The notes: generated by a model from the sequence alone, not told the origin. A stretch of 64,000 bases of DNA from UBA2588 sp002339805 (GCA_045562555.1 JBJKVO010000016.1:124001-188000); one strand, 5' to 3'; shown: positions 27,068 to 36,993, counted from the stretch's first letter. Numbers and translations are program-made.

Positions 27068-27490
27068 TTATTTTGTGACTGGGCTGAACATAGGTAGACT
27101 AATAGTTTCGTCTAAGTCCTCAAACAGGACAGTAACGGGCATGCCAACGTGTACGACATCGGGGTCAGCATCCACATTGATTATATTAGTAGGTATGCGG
27201 GGTCCTTCGTCGAGTTCTACCACCGCTGCTACGAACGGCACGCGGTCTTGGAAAGCTGGAGTAGGGGCTCTTTGGACGATGGTGAAGGCATGAATCTTCC
27301 CGTTCCCTGAGCTTGGAATCCAATTCGTGTTCCTTGAGAAACAGACTGGGCATATATCTCTGGGATAGAAAAAAGGTTGATTACAGTCTAGGCAATTCCT
27401 AAGCCAGAGTTCATGTTGTTTGCATTTTTCCCAGTAGAAATCTGACTCGGGCTGGGGAACCGGGGGGGTAACTCTTGGTTGATCGGGCAT
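27068..27490 (-). CDS. DUF35 zinc-ribbon OB-fold protein (acyl-CoA-associated)
   Basis: A 141-residue protein from the ATG at 27490, chosen because GAGGT lies 7 bases upstream; a longer frame to 27556 lacks a ribosome site. The zinc ribbon has C33-x2-C36 and C47-x2-C50 (CLDC...CPVC), followed by the OB fold from about residue 55 (GNGKIHAFTIVQRAP, FVAAVVELDEGPRI, DPDVVHVGMPVTVLFED). DUF35 proteins usually partner with a thiolase or acyl-CoA enzyme. Here the neighbours are CMD and a ThDP enzyme and no thiolase is present, which is unusual. Confidence 0.85.
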   Translation of the reverse strand: MPDQPRVTPPVPQPESDFYWEKCKQHELWLRNCLDCNQPFFYPRDICPVCFSRNTNWIPSSGNGKIHAFTIVQRAPTPAFQDRVPFVAAVVELDEGPRIPTNIINVDADPDVVHVGMPVTVLFEDLDETISLPMFSPVTK

Positions 27491-27581
27491 TAGATTACCT
27501 CGTGATTGATTTTTACTTTGTTTGATGAGAATATTCCTTAAACTTTGGCACGTCAAGCACTAGGAGCGTAACAACAACATT

Positions 27582-28511
27582 ATGAAAGTAGCTGTTATAG
27601 GCGCGGGAGCAATTGGTGGGTTTTTTGGGTCCCAGCTAATCAAATCTGGGCATGACGTAAGCTTTGTCAGTAGAGGATCAACAGCGGACATGCTTGAAAA
27701 GTCCGGATTGACTTTGACTAGTGGACTGGGTTCCGAATTTTTTCCTAATAATGTTTATCAAGTTCTTAACTCTGAGGATCAGCACTGGGCCAGCAAACAT
27801 GATGGAATCCTTTTATGCGTCAAAACCTACAGCAATCCTTCGGCCGTTGAATTAATGGCCCGGTTATCTGATGCGAACACGTGGGTGCTTACTCTGCAGA
27901 ATGGGCTTAATCCAGAAAAAGATCTACAAGCACTAGGTGTCTCCATGAGTGTTATCCAAGGCATAGCTTATATAGAAACCACCCAAACGTCTCCCGGCAA
28001 TTATGTGCAGTATGGCGATATAGCTGAAATTGTATATGGTTCACGAGATCCAGCGTTGAACGGACAACTTGTGGCACTACGTTCATTATTCGCAGGTGGT
28101 CGCTCTGAATTCAAACGTTCTCCAGATATCGTGACCGACGCATGGATAAAGTTCATGTTTATCTCTACCGTGGCGGGGGTTACTTCTTGTACTCAAACTA
28201 AATTAGATTGTCTATTTCGGGAGGAATCCTGGATCAGCCTAACCAGAGCAGTCCTGAAGGAAATAGAAGAAGTCGCTCAACATGCAGGGGTTTCAGGTAA
28301 AGATCTAGGAGCTCGAGCGTGGGATTTCATTGTCACCAATCAAGCTGACATTGTTGCCTCAATGCATACTGACTTACTTTCTAAAAAACCTCTAGAATTG
28401 GACGCACTAACGGGTAGTGTATGCGAAATGGGTCGCCAGTTATCTGTGCCGACTCCGCTCAACCAACTGATATATGCCGCTTTGGCGCCGTATAAACTTG
28501 GAAAGGATTAG
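27582..28511 (+). CDS. panE: Ketopantoate reductase-family protein (PanE/ApbA)
   Basis: A 309-residue NAD(P)-dependent dehydrogenase. The Rossmann start is AVIGAGAIGGFFG. Further along are LLCVKTYSN (about 85-93), LQNGLNPEKDL and GIAYIETT, and the C-terminal helical domain holds the family substrate residues (DAWIKFMFIS and KPLELDALTG). The typical product is D-pantoate, a coenzyme A precursor, but many paralogs act on other 2-oxoacids. AGGAG lies farther upstream than usual (about 16 bases). It overlaps the convergent RraA gene by 4 bases. Confidence 0.82.
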   Translation: MKVAVIGAGAIGGFFGSQLIKSGHDVSFVSRGSTADMLEKSGLTLTSGLGSEFFPNNVYQVLNSEDQHWASKHDGILLCVKTYSNPSAVELMARLSDANTWVLTLQNGLNPEKDLQALGVSMSVIQGIAYIETTQTSPGNYVQYGDIAEIVYGSRDPALNGQLVALRSLFAGGRSEFKRSPDIVTDAWIKFMFISTVAGVTSCTQTKLDCLFREESWISLTRAVLKEIEEVAQHAGVSGKDLGARAWDFIVTNQADIVASMHTDLLSKKPLELDALTGSVCEMGRQLSVPTPLNQLIYAALAPYKLGKD

Positions 28512-29212
28512 GTAATTCTAGATTTCCCCGTTTTTTCTTTGAATAACTTCCAAGTGTTATCGTTAAAAGGATAATATTTTCCAGGGGAACATTGTTCTTC
28601 GATCAGTTGCTGTTTGATTACTTCTTCCACTTCTTCTCTCTGATGAGCAATGGTTATCACTTTCTCAACGAGTTTCTCCGGGATTACCACAACTCCATCG
28701 TCGTCGCCTACGATGAAGTCTCCGGGCCTCACTAAAACTCCTCCGCATTGTATGGGAAGATCCACATCCCAAGGCCAAAATTCTGCTGGTCCTTGTTTCG
28801 CGGTTTTATTCGGAGCGTAAACAGGGAATCCGTATTCAGTCAAAGCGATGCTGTCTCTCACCGCTCCATCGGTGACCAATCCGCCTACGTCAAGTTGCTT
28901 AAGTCTGAGGAATTTGATGTCTCCCCCGATGGAACTGTATTCCCAACCCATTGCATCTATTACCAAAACGTTATCTGGCCCACAGCGTTCAAAAGCGACG
29001 TATTCTGCGGATTCTGCCCCCTTAGGTTTGTCCTCGGCAATATCAGGTCTGTGAGGCACGAAACGGAGAGTGACCGCTCTGCCTGCCATGTGTTGGCCTA
29101 AGTTAAGTGGCTTCGCTCCATGAATAAAACCCATAGGCCAATTTTGCACCCATAAAGCATCCATGAGGGTTTGGGTCGGGATTCGTTTTAATTCTTCTAG
29201 TATTGGATTCAT
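28508..29212 (-). CDS. RraA family protein (RraA/4-hydroxy-4-methyl-2-oxoglutarate aldolase-like)
   Basis: A 234-residue protein of the RraA fold: TLMDALW, GRAVTLRFVP, VLVIDAMG, GGLVTDGAVRDSIAL (about 106-120), with the GxxxxxAxRD-like metal and substrate region intact, and GDFIVGDDDGVVVIPE (about 162-177). Members are either RNase E inhibitors or divalent-metal aldolases/decarboxylases of oxaloacetate-type acids. The catalytic form is more likely here because the gene follows an amidohydrolase and an alpha/beta hydrolase on the same strand. Confidence 0.85.
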   Translation of the reverse strand: MNPILEELKRIPTQTLMDALWVQNWPMGFIHGAKPLNLGQHMAGRAVTLRFVPHRPDIAEDKPKGAESAEYVAFERCGPDNVLVIDAMGWEYSSIGGDIKFLRLKQLDVGGLVTDGAVRDSIALTEYGFPVYAPNKTAKQGPAEFWPWDVDLPIQCGGVLVRPGDFIVGDDDGVVVIPEKLVEKVITIAHQREEVEEVIKQQLIEEQCSPGKYYPFNDNTWKLFKEKTGKSRIT

Positions 29213-29227
29213 GATAACTCCCTAATT

Positions 29228-30454
29228 CTATATAAGTACTGATCCATGTTTCTTTATCAGATTACCATCCTTCATGATCATTGATACGTTATGGAGTGCA
29301 TTTATGTCTTCTACTGCATTTGTTTCTGTGAGTACTAAGTTTGCTCTTTTGCCTACGGCTATGGATCCTATTTCATCAGACATCCCCAGGCATTCAGCAG
29401 AAATAGACGTTGAACTCAAGATAGCGTCCATTGCGCTTATTCCCATCTGTTCAACCATAACTTGAGGAATGTATGCGAAATCCCCAAAATAGGCGTTAGT
29501 CATGCCAGAATCCATTCCGGTCACAAATTTAATTCCCCTTTTCCACATATCATGTAAGATCTCCATGCGAAGAGTAGGGTTAGCGTTCGCGGGAGCTGGT
29601 TTCTTTCTTCCTCTGATCTGATTCAGGTAGTTCAAGGCTAGTGTAGGGTCGACATATATCCCTTTGTCACTGATCATGTCAGCAACATCCGGCCGGTAGT
29701 CATAAAGCTCATTGGGATCCCCCGAATTCCACGAACAATGGATGATATTGTCCACTCCAGCCAATGCCGCAATCTCCACTCCGTCAGTGGCGTGGCAATG
29801 GGCGGCCACTCGTAGACCTAATCGATGAGCGTCATTTACAACGGCGGACAATATTTCTAGATCATACTGAGGTTGTTTAGGATTCGTCCCAGGGGTAAAG
29901 TTGCCACCAGTGGCCATAATTTTTATCCAGTCAACTCCTGCTTTGAATTGAGACCGGACTGCCAAAACAGCTTCTTCTTTGGTGTCTGCCTCTATACCAA
30001 ACATGTTGCAATGTCCTCCTGTGGTCGTGATTGGGGAGCCAGCAATCAACAATTTAGGTCCTGGCACTATACCTTTTTCGATAGCCTCTCTTACTGCTAT
30101 CGAGATGTGGTTTTTAGCGCCCAGGTCACGCATGGTGGTAACGCCAGAAAGTAACGCATCACGCATTACAGCAACTGCTCTTATTAAGAGAGTTGCATCA
30201 TCCTCTGTGACTAATTCGTCATAATTTTCATGGTTTCCACTGATGTGCATGTGTGAATGCATTTCTATAAAACCAGGTAAGAGCGTTCCAGTAGAATGTT
30301 CGAGTATGTTCACATCAGGAGAATCATTCCACTCTTGTGAACCTACGGATTGTATAGCTGTTACCAGTCCGTTTTCTACGACGATTTCTTTACCTGTTTT
30401 CAGAGTTTGGGATTCAGTGTCTAATACTGTGTTGGGCCGGATTACATGTTTCAT
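29228..30454 (-). CDS. Amidohydrolase, imidazolonepropionase-like
   Basis: A 408-residue metal-dependent hydrolase with the urease-type TIM barrel: metal HxH in EMHSHMH (about 63-69), lysine in DWIKIMATGG, histidines in AAHCHA and IIHCSW, and aspartate in TGMDSG. The composite beta domain (about 1-55 and 350-408) has GSIAVGKRANLVL, the usual closing piece. The substrate is probably a cyclic amide, imide or dipeptide; it is not determinable. It sits between RraA and an alpha/beta hydrolase with gaps of 15 and 50 bases. Confidence 0.88.
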   Translation of the reverse strand: MKHVIRPNTVLDTESQTLKTGKEIVVENGLVTAIQSVGSQEWNDSPDVNILEHSTGTLLPGFIEMHSHMHISGNHENYDELVTEDDATLLIRAVAVMRDALLSGVTTMRDLGAKNHISIAVREAIEKGIVPGPKLLIAGSPITTTGGHCNMFGIEADTKEEAVLAVRSQFKAGVDWIKIMATGGNFTPGTNPKQPQYDLEILSAVVNDAHRLGLRVAAHCHATDGVEIAALAGVDNIIHCSWNSGDPNELYDYRPDVADMISDKGIYVDPTLALNYLNQIRGRKKPAPANANPTLRMEILHDMWKRGIKFVTGMDSGMTNAYFGDFAYIPQVMVEQMGISAMDAILSSTSISAECLGMSDEIGSIAVGKRANLVLTETNAVEDINALHNVSMIMKDGNLIKKHGSVLI

Positions 30455-30504
30455 AAGTGCTCCAATAGACTTGATGTGTTTTTATTATTGTCATGACTGA
30501 CATT

Positions 30505-31377
30505 TTAGTCAAAGAATCCTTCGTTGATAATTTCCTTCAGAGCAGCTACTAATTCCTTGGGCCGCTGCAGAGGGAGATCATGAATACTGTTAGTAAACCA
30601 GTGTACTTTGCATTGCGCAATGTGATCAGAAGCCATTTGTAAAAATGATGATTTTCGGTTGATCCAATGAGAATCTTCTGGGCGAGAGTCAGGGCTAGCA
30701 GGGAAAAATACGCATGGGCTTTGAATAATCTTGTACAACTCATCAGGATAATGGTTCCACAATGCTTCGATGATCAACAAATGATTTTCGCGACTTAAAT
30801 TGGGGCTCAGCACGCCATCTTTTTCTGAAAAATTGCCTAGTACTGCCTCGAATGCTCCTTTGACGTTTTGTAGAACGCCTCCGTTCCTTTGTGAAAATCG
30901 AGATTGTAGGCTTTCTTTGGTGAGGCCGGTGAATTTAGGAGGGGCCATTTCTTCTTTGGCGATGTCCAGAGTCCAACCTTCTCTCGCCGAGGGTTGGATG
31001 GTGCCTCCGTCTACCATCACAATGCCTTTTGCCTTTCTTGGATATGCAACTCCGTATTCAAGAACAACATCCGCTCCCCATGAGTGGCCCATGAGGAGAG
31101 GGTGTCGAATCTCTAATGCTTCGAGCAGATTATCTAAATCGGATACTACTGTCTGGAAATCGTAACCAGTTTTGGGCTTCGCACTACGCCCATGACCTCT
31201 CTGGTCTATTGATACTACTGTGTAATCAGATGACAACATAGGACCTACGAGATCCCAAATTTTCAAATTAGATGCCAACCCGTGCAATAGTACGATTGCG
31301 GGTCCTGATCCAGTAATCTTGTAATGGAATTTCAATCCGTCTAGGTTGACATAACTATGGGATTCGGACTGAATCAT
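30505..31377 (-). CDS. Alpha/beta hydrolase
   Basis: A protein of about 290 residues from the ATG at 31377, which has GAGGAG just upstream; the longer frame from 31410 has none. It has HGLASNLKIWD (oxyanion loop), the DQRGHGRS segment, the nucleophile elbow GHSWG and a late catalytic histidine (NSIHDLPLQRP), the standard lipase, esterase or haloalkane-dehalogenase fold. The aspartate partner is not certain. It is the first gene of a three-gene minus-strand unit with the amidohydrolase and RraA. Confidence 0.85.
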   Translation of the reverse strand: MIQSESHSYVNLDGLKFHYKITGSGPAIVLLHGLASNLKIWDLVGPMLSSDYTVVSIDQRGHGRSAKPKTGYDFQTVVSDLDNLLEALEIRHPLLMGHSWGADVVLEYGVAYPRKAKGIVMVDGGTIQPSAREGWTLDIAKEEMAPPKFTGLTKESLQSRFSQRNGGVLQNVKGAFEAVLGNFSEKDGVLSPNLSRENHLLIIEALWNHYPDELYKIIQSPCVFFPASPDSRPEDSHWINRKSSFLQMASDHIAQCKVHWFTNSIHDLPLQRPKELVAALKEIINEGFFD

Positions 31378-31520
31378 GAAAGGTTCTCCTCTTTTTAGCC
31401 CAGTTTTCAAAGAAATTTGCTAAATGGTCAGCGAAATGACTTGGATAACGGGAAGGTTTATTTTAAAATAGTCTCGGTATATTAAATACTTAACTTTGAC
31501 AATATCTCAGGTTTTCCTTT

Positions 31521-33350
31521 ATGGCACAAGCCCTACAACAAAATATCAGGAACGTCGCGATAATTGCGCATGTTGATCACGGTAAAACTACTTTGATCGA
31601 TGCGATGTTAGTTCAGAGCAAAGTCTTCAGAGAAAATGAAGAGGTTGGGACTCTACTTATGGACATGAACCCTCTTGAAAGAGAAAGAGGGATAACTATC
31701 TTATCAAAGAATACATCTATTAATTATGGGGATACCAAGATTAATATAATTGATACCCCTGGTCACGCTGATTTTAGTGGCGAAGTTGAACGGATTTTAA
31801 ATATGGTAGATGGCTGCCTCTTACTTGTAGATGCTGTTGATGGACCGATGCCACAAACGAGATTTGTTCTGAAAGCTGCTTTGGAAAACGGCGTGAAACC
31901 CATAGTGATAGTGAATAAGATCGACCGAGAGGAAAGACGCCCCGACGAAGTCGTAGATCTTATTCAAGACCTATTCCTTGATTTAGCTATTGAAGATGAC
32001 CAGTTGGATTTCCCAATCGTGTACGCATCTGCGAGAGAAGGGTATGCTTGCATGGATTGGAAGGAGCCTGATTCTGATTTGGAAGTCTTATTCAAGACCA
32101 TAGTTGACGAAGTTCCAGCGCCGTCCTTTGACGATACAGGTGGATTTCAAATGCTAGTCGCTGCCCTGGACTACGATAATTATGTCGGACAAATCTGTAT
32201 CGGTAGAATCACCAGAGGAAGTATTGGCGTTAAACAAGACATTTCCTTGTTGCAGGGTGAAGATATAGTTACCGGCAACCGAGTTGAAAAACTATTGGTA
32301 TTCGAAGGTTTGGCAAGAAAAGAGACACCCTTAGCTCAACCAGGAGATATCATAGCACTAGCAGGACTAGATAATGTGCAAATTGGGGATACTATATGCA
32401 GTCCCGAACGGATTGAAGCATTGCCTTCAATCAAATTTGAAGAACCCACTGTCAAAATGACTTTTGGTGTCAACACCTCTCCATTCATGGGCAAAGAAGG
32501 CACCAATTGTACCTCCAGAACTCTCCATGAGCGCTTAAGGAGAGAGCTTAAAACAAATGTAAGCCTTCGGGTTGAAACAACAGAAACTGCTGAGGCATTT
32601 TTAGTTTCTGGCAGAGGGGAATTGCATTTAGCAATATTGGTCGAAAACTTGAGGCGAGAAGGACTCGAATTTCAAGTGTCTAAACCTCAACCGGTTTTTC
32701 GTTCGGAAGAAGGGGTTGAAGAAGAACCCTATGAATTATTGGAGATTTCAACGTCTTCAGAATTCATGGGTCCAATCACGGAATATTTAAACACTCACTT
32801 AGGGCGCTGTACAAATATGGAATATCCTGACGGCCGCTCAGTTGTCTTAGCCTATGAGATTCCAACCAGAGGACTTATTGGATTCGGATCATTTTTTGTC
32901 AGAACCACCCATGGGGAAGGCGTTTATAACAGCCGATTTGTTGAATACAGAGAAAAACTTGGTACAATTAAGCAAGCTCCTCAAGGCTTATTAGTAGCTG
33001 CTGAAACTGGAACTGCTGTAACGAACGGGTTACTGAATGCTCAAGGGAGAGGACAGACATTTATTTCGCCAGGGACTGAAGTGTATCAAGGAATGGTTAT
33101 AGGAATGCATAACAGAACCGAAGAAATTGCGATAAATGTGTGCAAAGAAAAGAAACTAACAAACATGAGGTCATCCACTGCCGACGTTGCCGAGAAACTT
33201 AATGTAGAACTTTCCATGAGCCTAGAAGAAAGTTTAGATTTTATGTCCTCAGATGATTTGCTCGAAGTAACGCCGTTAAATTACCGTTTACGAAAACAAG
33301 ATCTTGATCCGTTGCAGAGATCTCGCAATAGAAGAAAAGAAAACAGTTAA
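31521..33350 (+). CDS. typA: Translational GTPase TypA/BipA
   Basis: A 609-residue GTPase: G1 AHVDHGKTT, G3 DTPGHADF and G4 NKID, followed by the EF-G-like domains and the TypA C-terminal part with GLIGFGSFFVRTTHGEG and TNMRSS. TypA binds the ribosome in a (p)ppGpp- and stress-dependent way and helps ribosome assembly at low temperature. It heads a plus-strand series of five genes with gaps of 11 to 19 bases. DUF1800 follows 11 bases after the stop with its own AGGAGG. Confidence 0.95.
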   Translation: MAQALQQNIRNVAIIAHVDHGKTTLIDAMLVQSKVFRENEEVGTLLMDMNPLERERGITILSKNTSINYGDTKINIIDTPGHADFSGEVERILNMVDGCLLLVDAVDGPMPQTRFVLKAALENGVKPIVIVNKIDREERRPDEVVDLIQDLFLDLAIEDDQLDFPIVYASAREGYACMDWKEPDSDLEVLFKTIVDEVPAPSFDDTGGFQMLVAALDYDNYVGQICIGRITRGSIGVKQDISLLQGEDIVTGNRVEKLLVFEGLARKETPLAQPGDIIALAGLDNVQIGDTICSPERIEALPSIKFEEPTVKMTFGVNTSPFMGKEGTNCTSRTLHERLRRELKTNVSLRVETTETAEAFLVSGRGELHLAILVENLRREGLEFQVSKPQPVFRSEEGVEEEPYELLEISTSSEFMGPITEYLNTHLGRCTNMEYPDGRSVVLAYEIPTRGLIGFGSFFVRTTHGEGVYNSRFVEYREKLGTIKQAPQGLLVAAETGTAVTNGLLNAQGRGQTFISPGTEVYQGMVIGMHNRTEEIAINVCKEKKLTNMRSSTADVAEKLNVELSMSLEESLDFMSSDDLLEVTPLNYRLRKQDLDPLQRSRNRRKENS

Positions 33351-33361
33351 CAGGAGGTTAT

Positions 33362-34765
33362 ATGGTTACGACAACAGATCCTGGGTTGATAGCCCACTTA
33401 TATAGGAGAGCCGGATTTGGTGCTACCTACAATGAAATACAGGCTCTAACCAACCTGGAGTATGACGAGATAGTTGAGAATCTTTTGAACCCTACTGACG
33501 TAGAAGAACTCAATCTTGACATTGCCCGCCGATATCACTTGGAATTGAACGACACCGATTCTATCATTCCCCAAAAAGGAGAATGGATTTATCGGATGGT
33601 GAATAGTAAACGACACTTAGAAGAGAAGATGACTTTATTCTGGCATTATGTGTTCGCGACTGGAGCCGGGAAGAGCATGCACTATCCAGCATCTACCACC
33701 CAAATCGAGACGTTTCGATCCCTGTGCCTAACCGACATGAAAACTTTGCTGTTGGCTTTGTCTAAGGATCCTGCAATGAACTTTTGGCTAGACAACTGTG
33801 AAAACCATAAAGGTGAACCCAATGAAAACTGGGGCCGTGAACTCTTAGAGCTATTCTCTATGGGTGTGGGTATGGATAATTCATTCAATTACTCTGAAGA
33901 TGATGTGAAAATGGCTGCGCGCGCCTTCACGGGCTGGTCGTTCACTCAACCGCTGTCAGTATATCCGTATGGCGCCTATCCAAGTGACTTTGTATACCAC
34001 GAAGAAGATCATGACGACAGCGTCAAAACCTTTCTTGGAAAAGAAGGACGATTCAACGGAGAAGATATTCTTGACATGGTAATCCCTCGCCCCGCAACGG
34101 CTAGATTTATATGCAGGCACATGTATACATTCTTCGTGGCTGATGAACCCCAAGTGCCCGCTTGGAATATAGTACCTCCCCAAGACCCAGAGGCAATCGA
34201 CACGCTAACTCAACAGTATCTCGATACTAACGGTGATATAAAAGCGATTATGCGAACATTGCTCACCTCTGATTTTTTTAAAGATTCAATGTTTAAAAAA
34301 ATTAAAAGTCCAGTGGAACTAATGGTAGGAACAATGAAAACCGCCAGGACACTAGAATTTCCAGGCCCCACATTCGTGGGCTTGGCCAACACAGCTGTAG
34401 CAATGGGACAAAACCTTATGTACCCTCCAACAGTCGAAGGATGGCACACAGGACGGGAATGGATCGATGCAGGTACTCTGAATGAACGAATTAACTTCGC
34501 TGTTGGGCAATTTGACTCTGGAGACGCTCCTGGATTGAATGACATGCTTGAAGAAATCCAAACAAGAGGGGATCTTACTGCTCAACGGTTCGTAGATGTC
34601 TGTCTTGAACTACTTGGTTACGTAGATGTAGGAGAAGATACGCGGGAAACCCTGTACACCGATGCTTCAGAACAGCTAAGCAAGGACACAGGATCAAGCA
34701 CAAAGGAACAATTAGTAACTACACTCCAACAGATAGTGTCATCTGTTGACTATCAATTTGGTTAA
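33362..34765 (+). CDS. DUF1800 family protein
   Basis: A 467-residue protein with the DUF1800 blocks HLYRRAGFGA near the N-terminus, EKMTLFWHYVFAT (about 83-95), NWGRELLELFSMGVG (about 156-170), AARAFTGWSF and GWHTGREWIDAGTL. Function is unknown; the family occurs next to DUF1501 in many aquatic bacteria, as here. There is no signal peptide, which is usual only for part of the family. The start has AGGAGG 7 bases upstream, and the DUF1501 gene follows 19 bases after the stop. Confidence 0.9.
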   Translation: MVTTTDPGLIAHLYRRAGFGATYNEIQALTNLEYDEIVENLLNPTDVEELNLDIARRYHLELNDTDSIIPQKGEWIYRMVNSKRHLEEKMTLFWHYVFATGAGKSMHYPASTTQIETFRSLCLTDMKTLLLALSKDPAMNFWLDNCENHKGEPNENWGRELLELFSMGVGMDNSFNYSEDDVKMAARAFTGWSFTQPLSVYPYGAYPSDFVYHEEDHDDSVKTFLGKEGRFNGEDILDMVIPRPATARFICRHMYTFFVADEPQVPAWNIVPPQDPEAIDTLTQQYLDTNGDIKAIMRTLLTSDFFKDSMFKKIKSPVELMVGTMKTARTLEFPGPTFVGLANTAVAMGQNLMYPPTVEGWHTGREWIDAGTLNERINFAVGQFDSGDAPGLNDMLEEIQTRGDLTAQRFVDVCLELLGYVDVGEDTRETLYTDASEQLSKDTGSSTKEQLVTTLQQIVSSVDYQFG

Positions 34766-34784
34766 ACGCATACGGAGGATTGAG

Positions 34785-35915
34785 ATGACTAACACACACA
34801 AAGAACCTACTCTTGTAGTATTGGAGCTGGTTGGGGGCAACGACTTCCTCAACACGCTCATCCCTTACACTAATGGATATTACTATGACAGCAGGCCCCA
34901 CATCGCATTTAAACCAGAGGACATTTTGCCGATCAATGATGAATTAGGGTTTAATAAAAATGCGACCACTCTTCAAGAGATTTACAATACCGGCAAAATG
35001 GGGATCATTCAAGGAGTTGGGTATCCAGACTCTAGCAGGTCACACTTTAGGAGCAGAGACATTTGGCATACGTGTGAACCGGATAAAGTAGCAACAGAAG
35101 GATGGCTTGGAAAGGTCATCCGGGATCTTGATCCAAACAAAGAAAATGTGTTGACTGCGATTAGCATTAGTCGGGGCTTGCCCCGTGCAGTCGTCGCCCA
35201 AGACGTCCCGGTTACTTCTATTGGAGATTTAGATACTTACGGACTTCTCACTGGGATCAAACATGAAGACAAACGAGCTCAGGCTATGTCTATATTTGAG
35301 AAAATGTATAGTCCTTATATGGGCGCTGGCATGGTTCGAGACTATCTGAAGCAAACCGGAAGAGATGTACAAGAAGGCGCAGAGATATTGAAAACCGTAC
35401 CAGGCCTGTACTCCAGTTCTATTGAATACGCTGATAGCCCTGTGTCCCAAAACCTTCGAGATGTAGCCCGAATACACCTTGCTGACCTAGGAGTAAAAGT
35501 GTTTTATGCTCAACACGGGGGATACGACACTCACGCTAATGAATATTCCGGCCACGAAAAATTGATGATAGACCTCAACAGAGCAGTCAAAGACTTTTTC
35601 GCAGATCTTGAAGAGCACGACGCCGCAGACAACGTAATCATGATGATATGGTCTGAGTTTGGACGCCGAGTAGTCGATAACGGAAGCGGTACTGACCACG
35701 GAGCAGGAGGCGGTGCTTTCATAATCGGGAACAGGGTAAATGGGGGACTTTATTCTGAATACCCTTCTATTGAACCAAGCCGAACGGATAACGGAGATCT
35801 AGCATTCCAGTATGATTTTAGAGGACTTTATTCTTCCGTTATAGACCAATGGTTTAACTTGGATAGTCCTTCTATCGTTGGTGGAACGTTCGAACAACTA
35901 TCTTTAATTAAGTGA
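34785..35915 (+). CDS. DUF1501 family protein
   Basis: A 376-residue protein from the ATG at 34785, preceded by GGAGG. The open frame extends to 34746 but overlaps DUF1800. Family marks are VVLELVGGNDFLNTLIPY at the start, GVGYPDSSRSHFRSRDIWHT (about 82-101), GGYDTHANE, and SEFGRRVVDNGSGTDHGAGG (about 293-312), which place it in the sulfatase-like/alkaline-phosphatase-like superfamily. The usual twin-arginine leader is absent, as in the DUF1800 partner, which suggests a cytosolic complex in this organism. Confidence 0.9.
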   Translation: MTNTHKEPTLVVLELVGGNDFLNTLIPYTNGYYYDSRPHIAFKPEDILPINDELGFNKNATTLQEIYNTGKMGIIQGVGYPDSSRSHFRSRDIWHTCEPDKVATEGWLGKVIRDLDPNKENVLTAISISRGLPRAVVAQDVPVTSIGDLDTYGLLTGIKHEDKRAQAMSIFEKMYSPYMGAGMVRDYLKQTGRDVQEGAEILKTVPGLYSSSIEYADSPVSQNLRDVARIHLADLGVKVFYAQHGGYDTHANEYSGHEKLMIDLNRAVKDFFADLEEHDAADNVIMMIWSEFGRRVVDNGSGTDHGAGGGAFIIGNRVNGGLYSEYPSIEPSRTDNGDLAFQYDFRGLYSSVIDQWFNLDSPSIVGGTFEQLSLIK

Positions 35916-35925
35916 GGGATGCGAT

Positions 35926-36975
35926 ATGACTAGACCACATGCATTGCTGCGAGTAGGACTAAGTTACAAAAAGACATTGGGAATGCGAAGGCTTACCAAT
36001 ACACCTTCAGATGTCACCATAGGCGAAGACAACAAACTATATGTTCTTTGCAGAGGTGGGCAAGCGGTCACTTTCCTCAGAACACTAACAACTGAGGATG
36101 AGGATCTATTAGCATTTAACTTCGTAGGAAAAGGTGGTGGTGGAGATGGCGGTGACTTCGCAATCGAGGGTAAATATATTTGGCCAGCTGCATTAGCCTA
36201 TCACCCTTCCGGAAACATTTTTATGTCAGATGAGGGGACTCACCAAATAACCGAAATGACTACAGAAGGCCAACTGGTATCCCAGTGGGGAACACAAGGC
36301 ACGGAAGAAGGTTCGTTCAATCGCCCTTCAGGCATCGCTGTGGATGCCGAAGGCAACTTGTTGATAGTAAACGCCATGAATCACAGAGTCGACCGATTTA
36401 CTACCTCCGGTGAGTATCTGCAAAGTGTAGGATGCTATGGTACGGGACCAGGAGAATTAAACATGCCATGGGGAATTTCACTGTCCCCTGACGGAGACAT
36501 CTATGTATCGGATTGGCATAACAAACGAATTCAGATGTTCAGCAACTCTGGTGAATTCATAAGGCAAATCGGGGGTCCTGGTGATGGCGATGGATTCTTT
36601 GACCAGCCTACCGGACTAGCAGTTGATGCGAACGGGGACTTATTTGTAGCAGATAAAGCGAGCAATCAGGTTCAATTGTTTAATTCCGATGGTCAGTTTG
36701 TACAAAAAATAACAGGTGACGCAACTCTTGGGAAACAAGCAATAGATTTTCTCTATAGTAATCCTGTAGCACTTAGGATCCGGGAAATGACCCCTCTAGA
36801 ACCTCAAAAAGATCTTCGAGGGCCTACTAGCGTGAAGATAGACAGCAATGGTTATGTATATATAACCGATTATGCCTCCCATAGGATACAAGTTTACCAT
36901 AATGAAGTAATACCCTTAACGAAGGAACAAATAGCGGAACCACTAAGAAGCCCCTCGCTCTTCACTCAATTTTAA
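35926..36975 (+). CDS. NHL-repeat beta-propeller protein
   Basis: A 349-residue protein made of repeated NHL units, each of the type FNRPSGIAVDAEGNLLIVNAMNHRVDRF. At least five units are visible, with GEYLQSVG and GEFIRQIGGPGDGDGFFDQPTGLAVD as further copies. NHL propellers bind proteins, RNA or small ligands and sometimes act as lyases. The gene directly follows DUF1501 (10-base gap) and precedes an LLM oxidoreductase, so it may serve as a scaffold in this unit. No signal peptide is visible. Confidence 0.85.
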   Translation: MTRPHALLRVGLSYKKTLGMRRLTNTPSDVTIGEDNKLYVLCRGGQAVTFLRTLTTEDEDLLAFNFVGKGGGGDGGDFAIEGKYIWPAALAYHPSGNIFMSDEGTHQITEMTTEGQLVSQWGTQGTEEGSFNRPSGIAVDAEGNLLIVNAMNHRVDRFTTSGEYLQSVGCYGTGPGELNMPWGISLSPDGDIYVSDWHNKRIQMFSNSGEFIRQIGGPGDGDGFFDQPTGLAVDANGDLFVADKASNQVQLFNSDGQFVQKITGDATLGKQAIDFLYSNPVALRIREMTPLEPQKDLRGPTSVKIDSNGYVYITDYASHRIQVYHNEVIPLTKEQIAEPLRSPSLFTQF

Positions 36976-36993
36976 TAAGCACAAGGAAGACTA

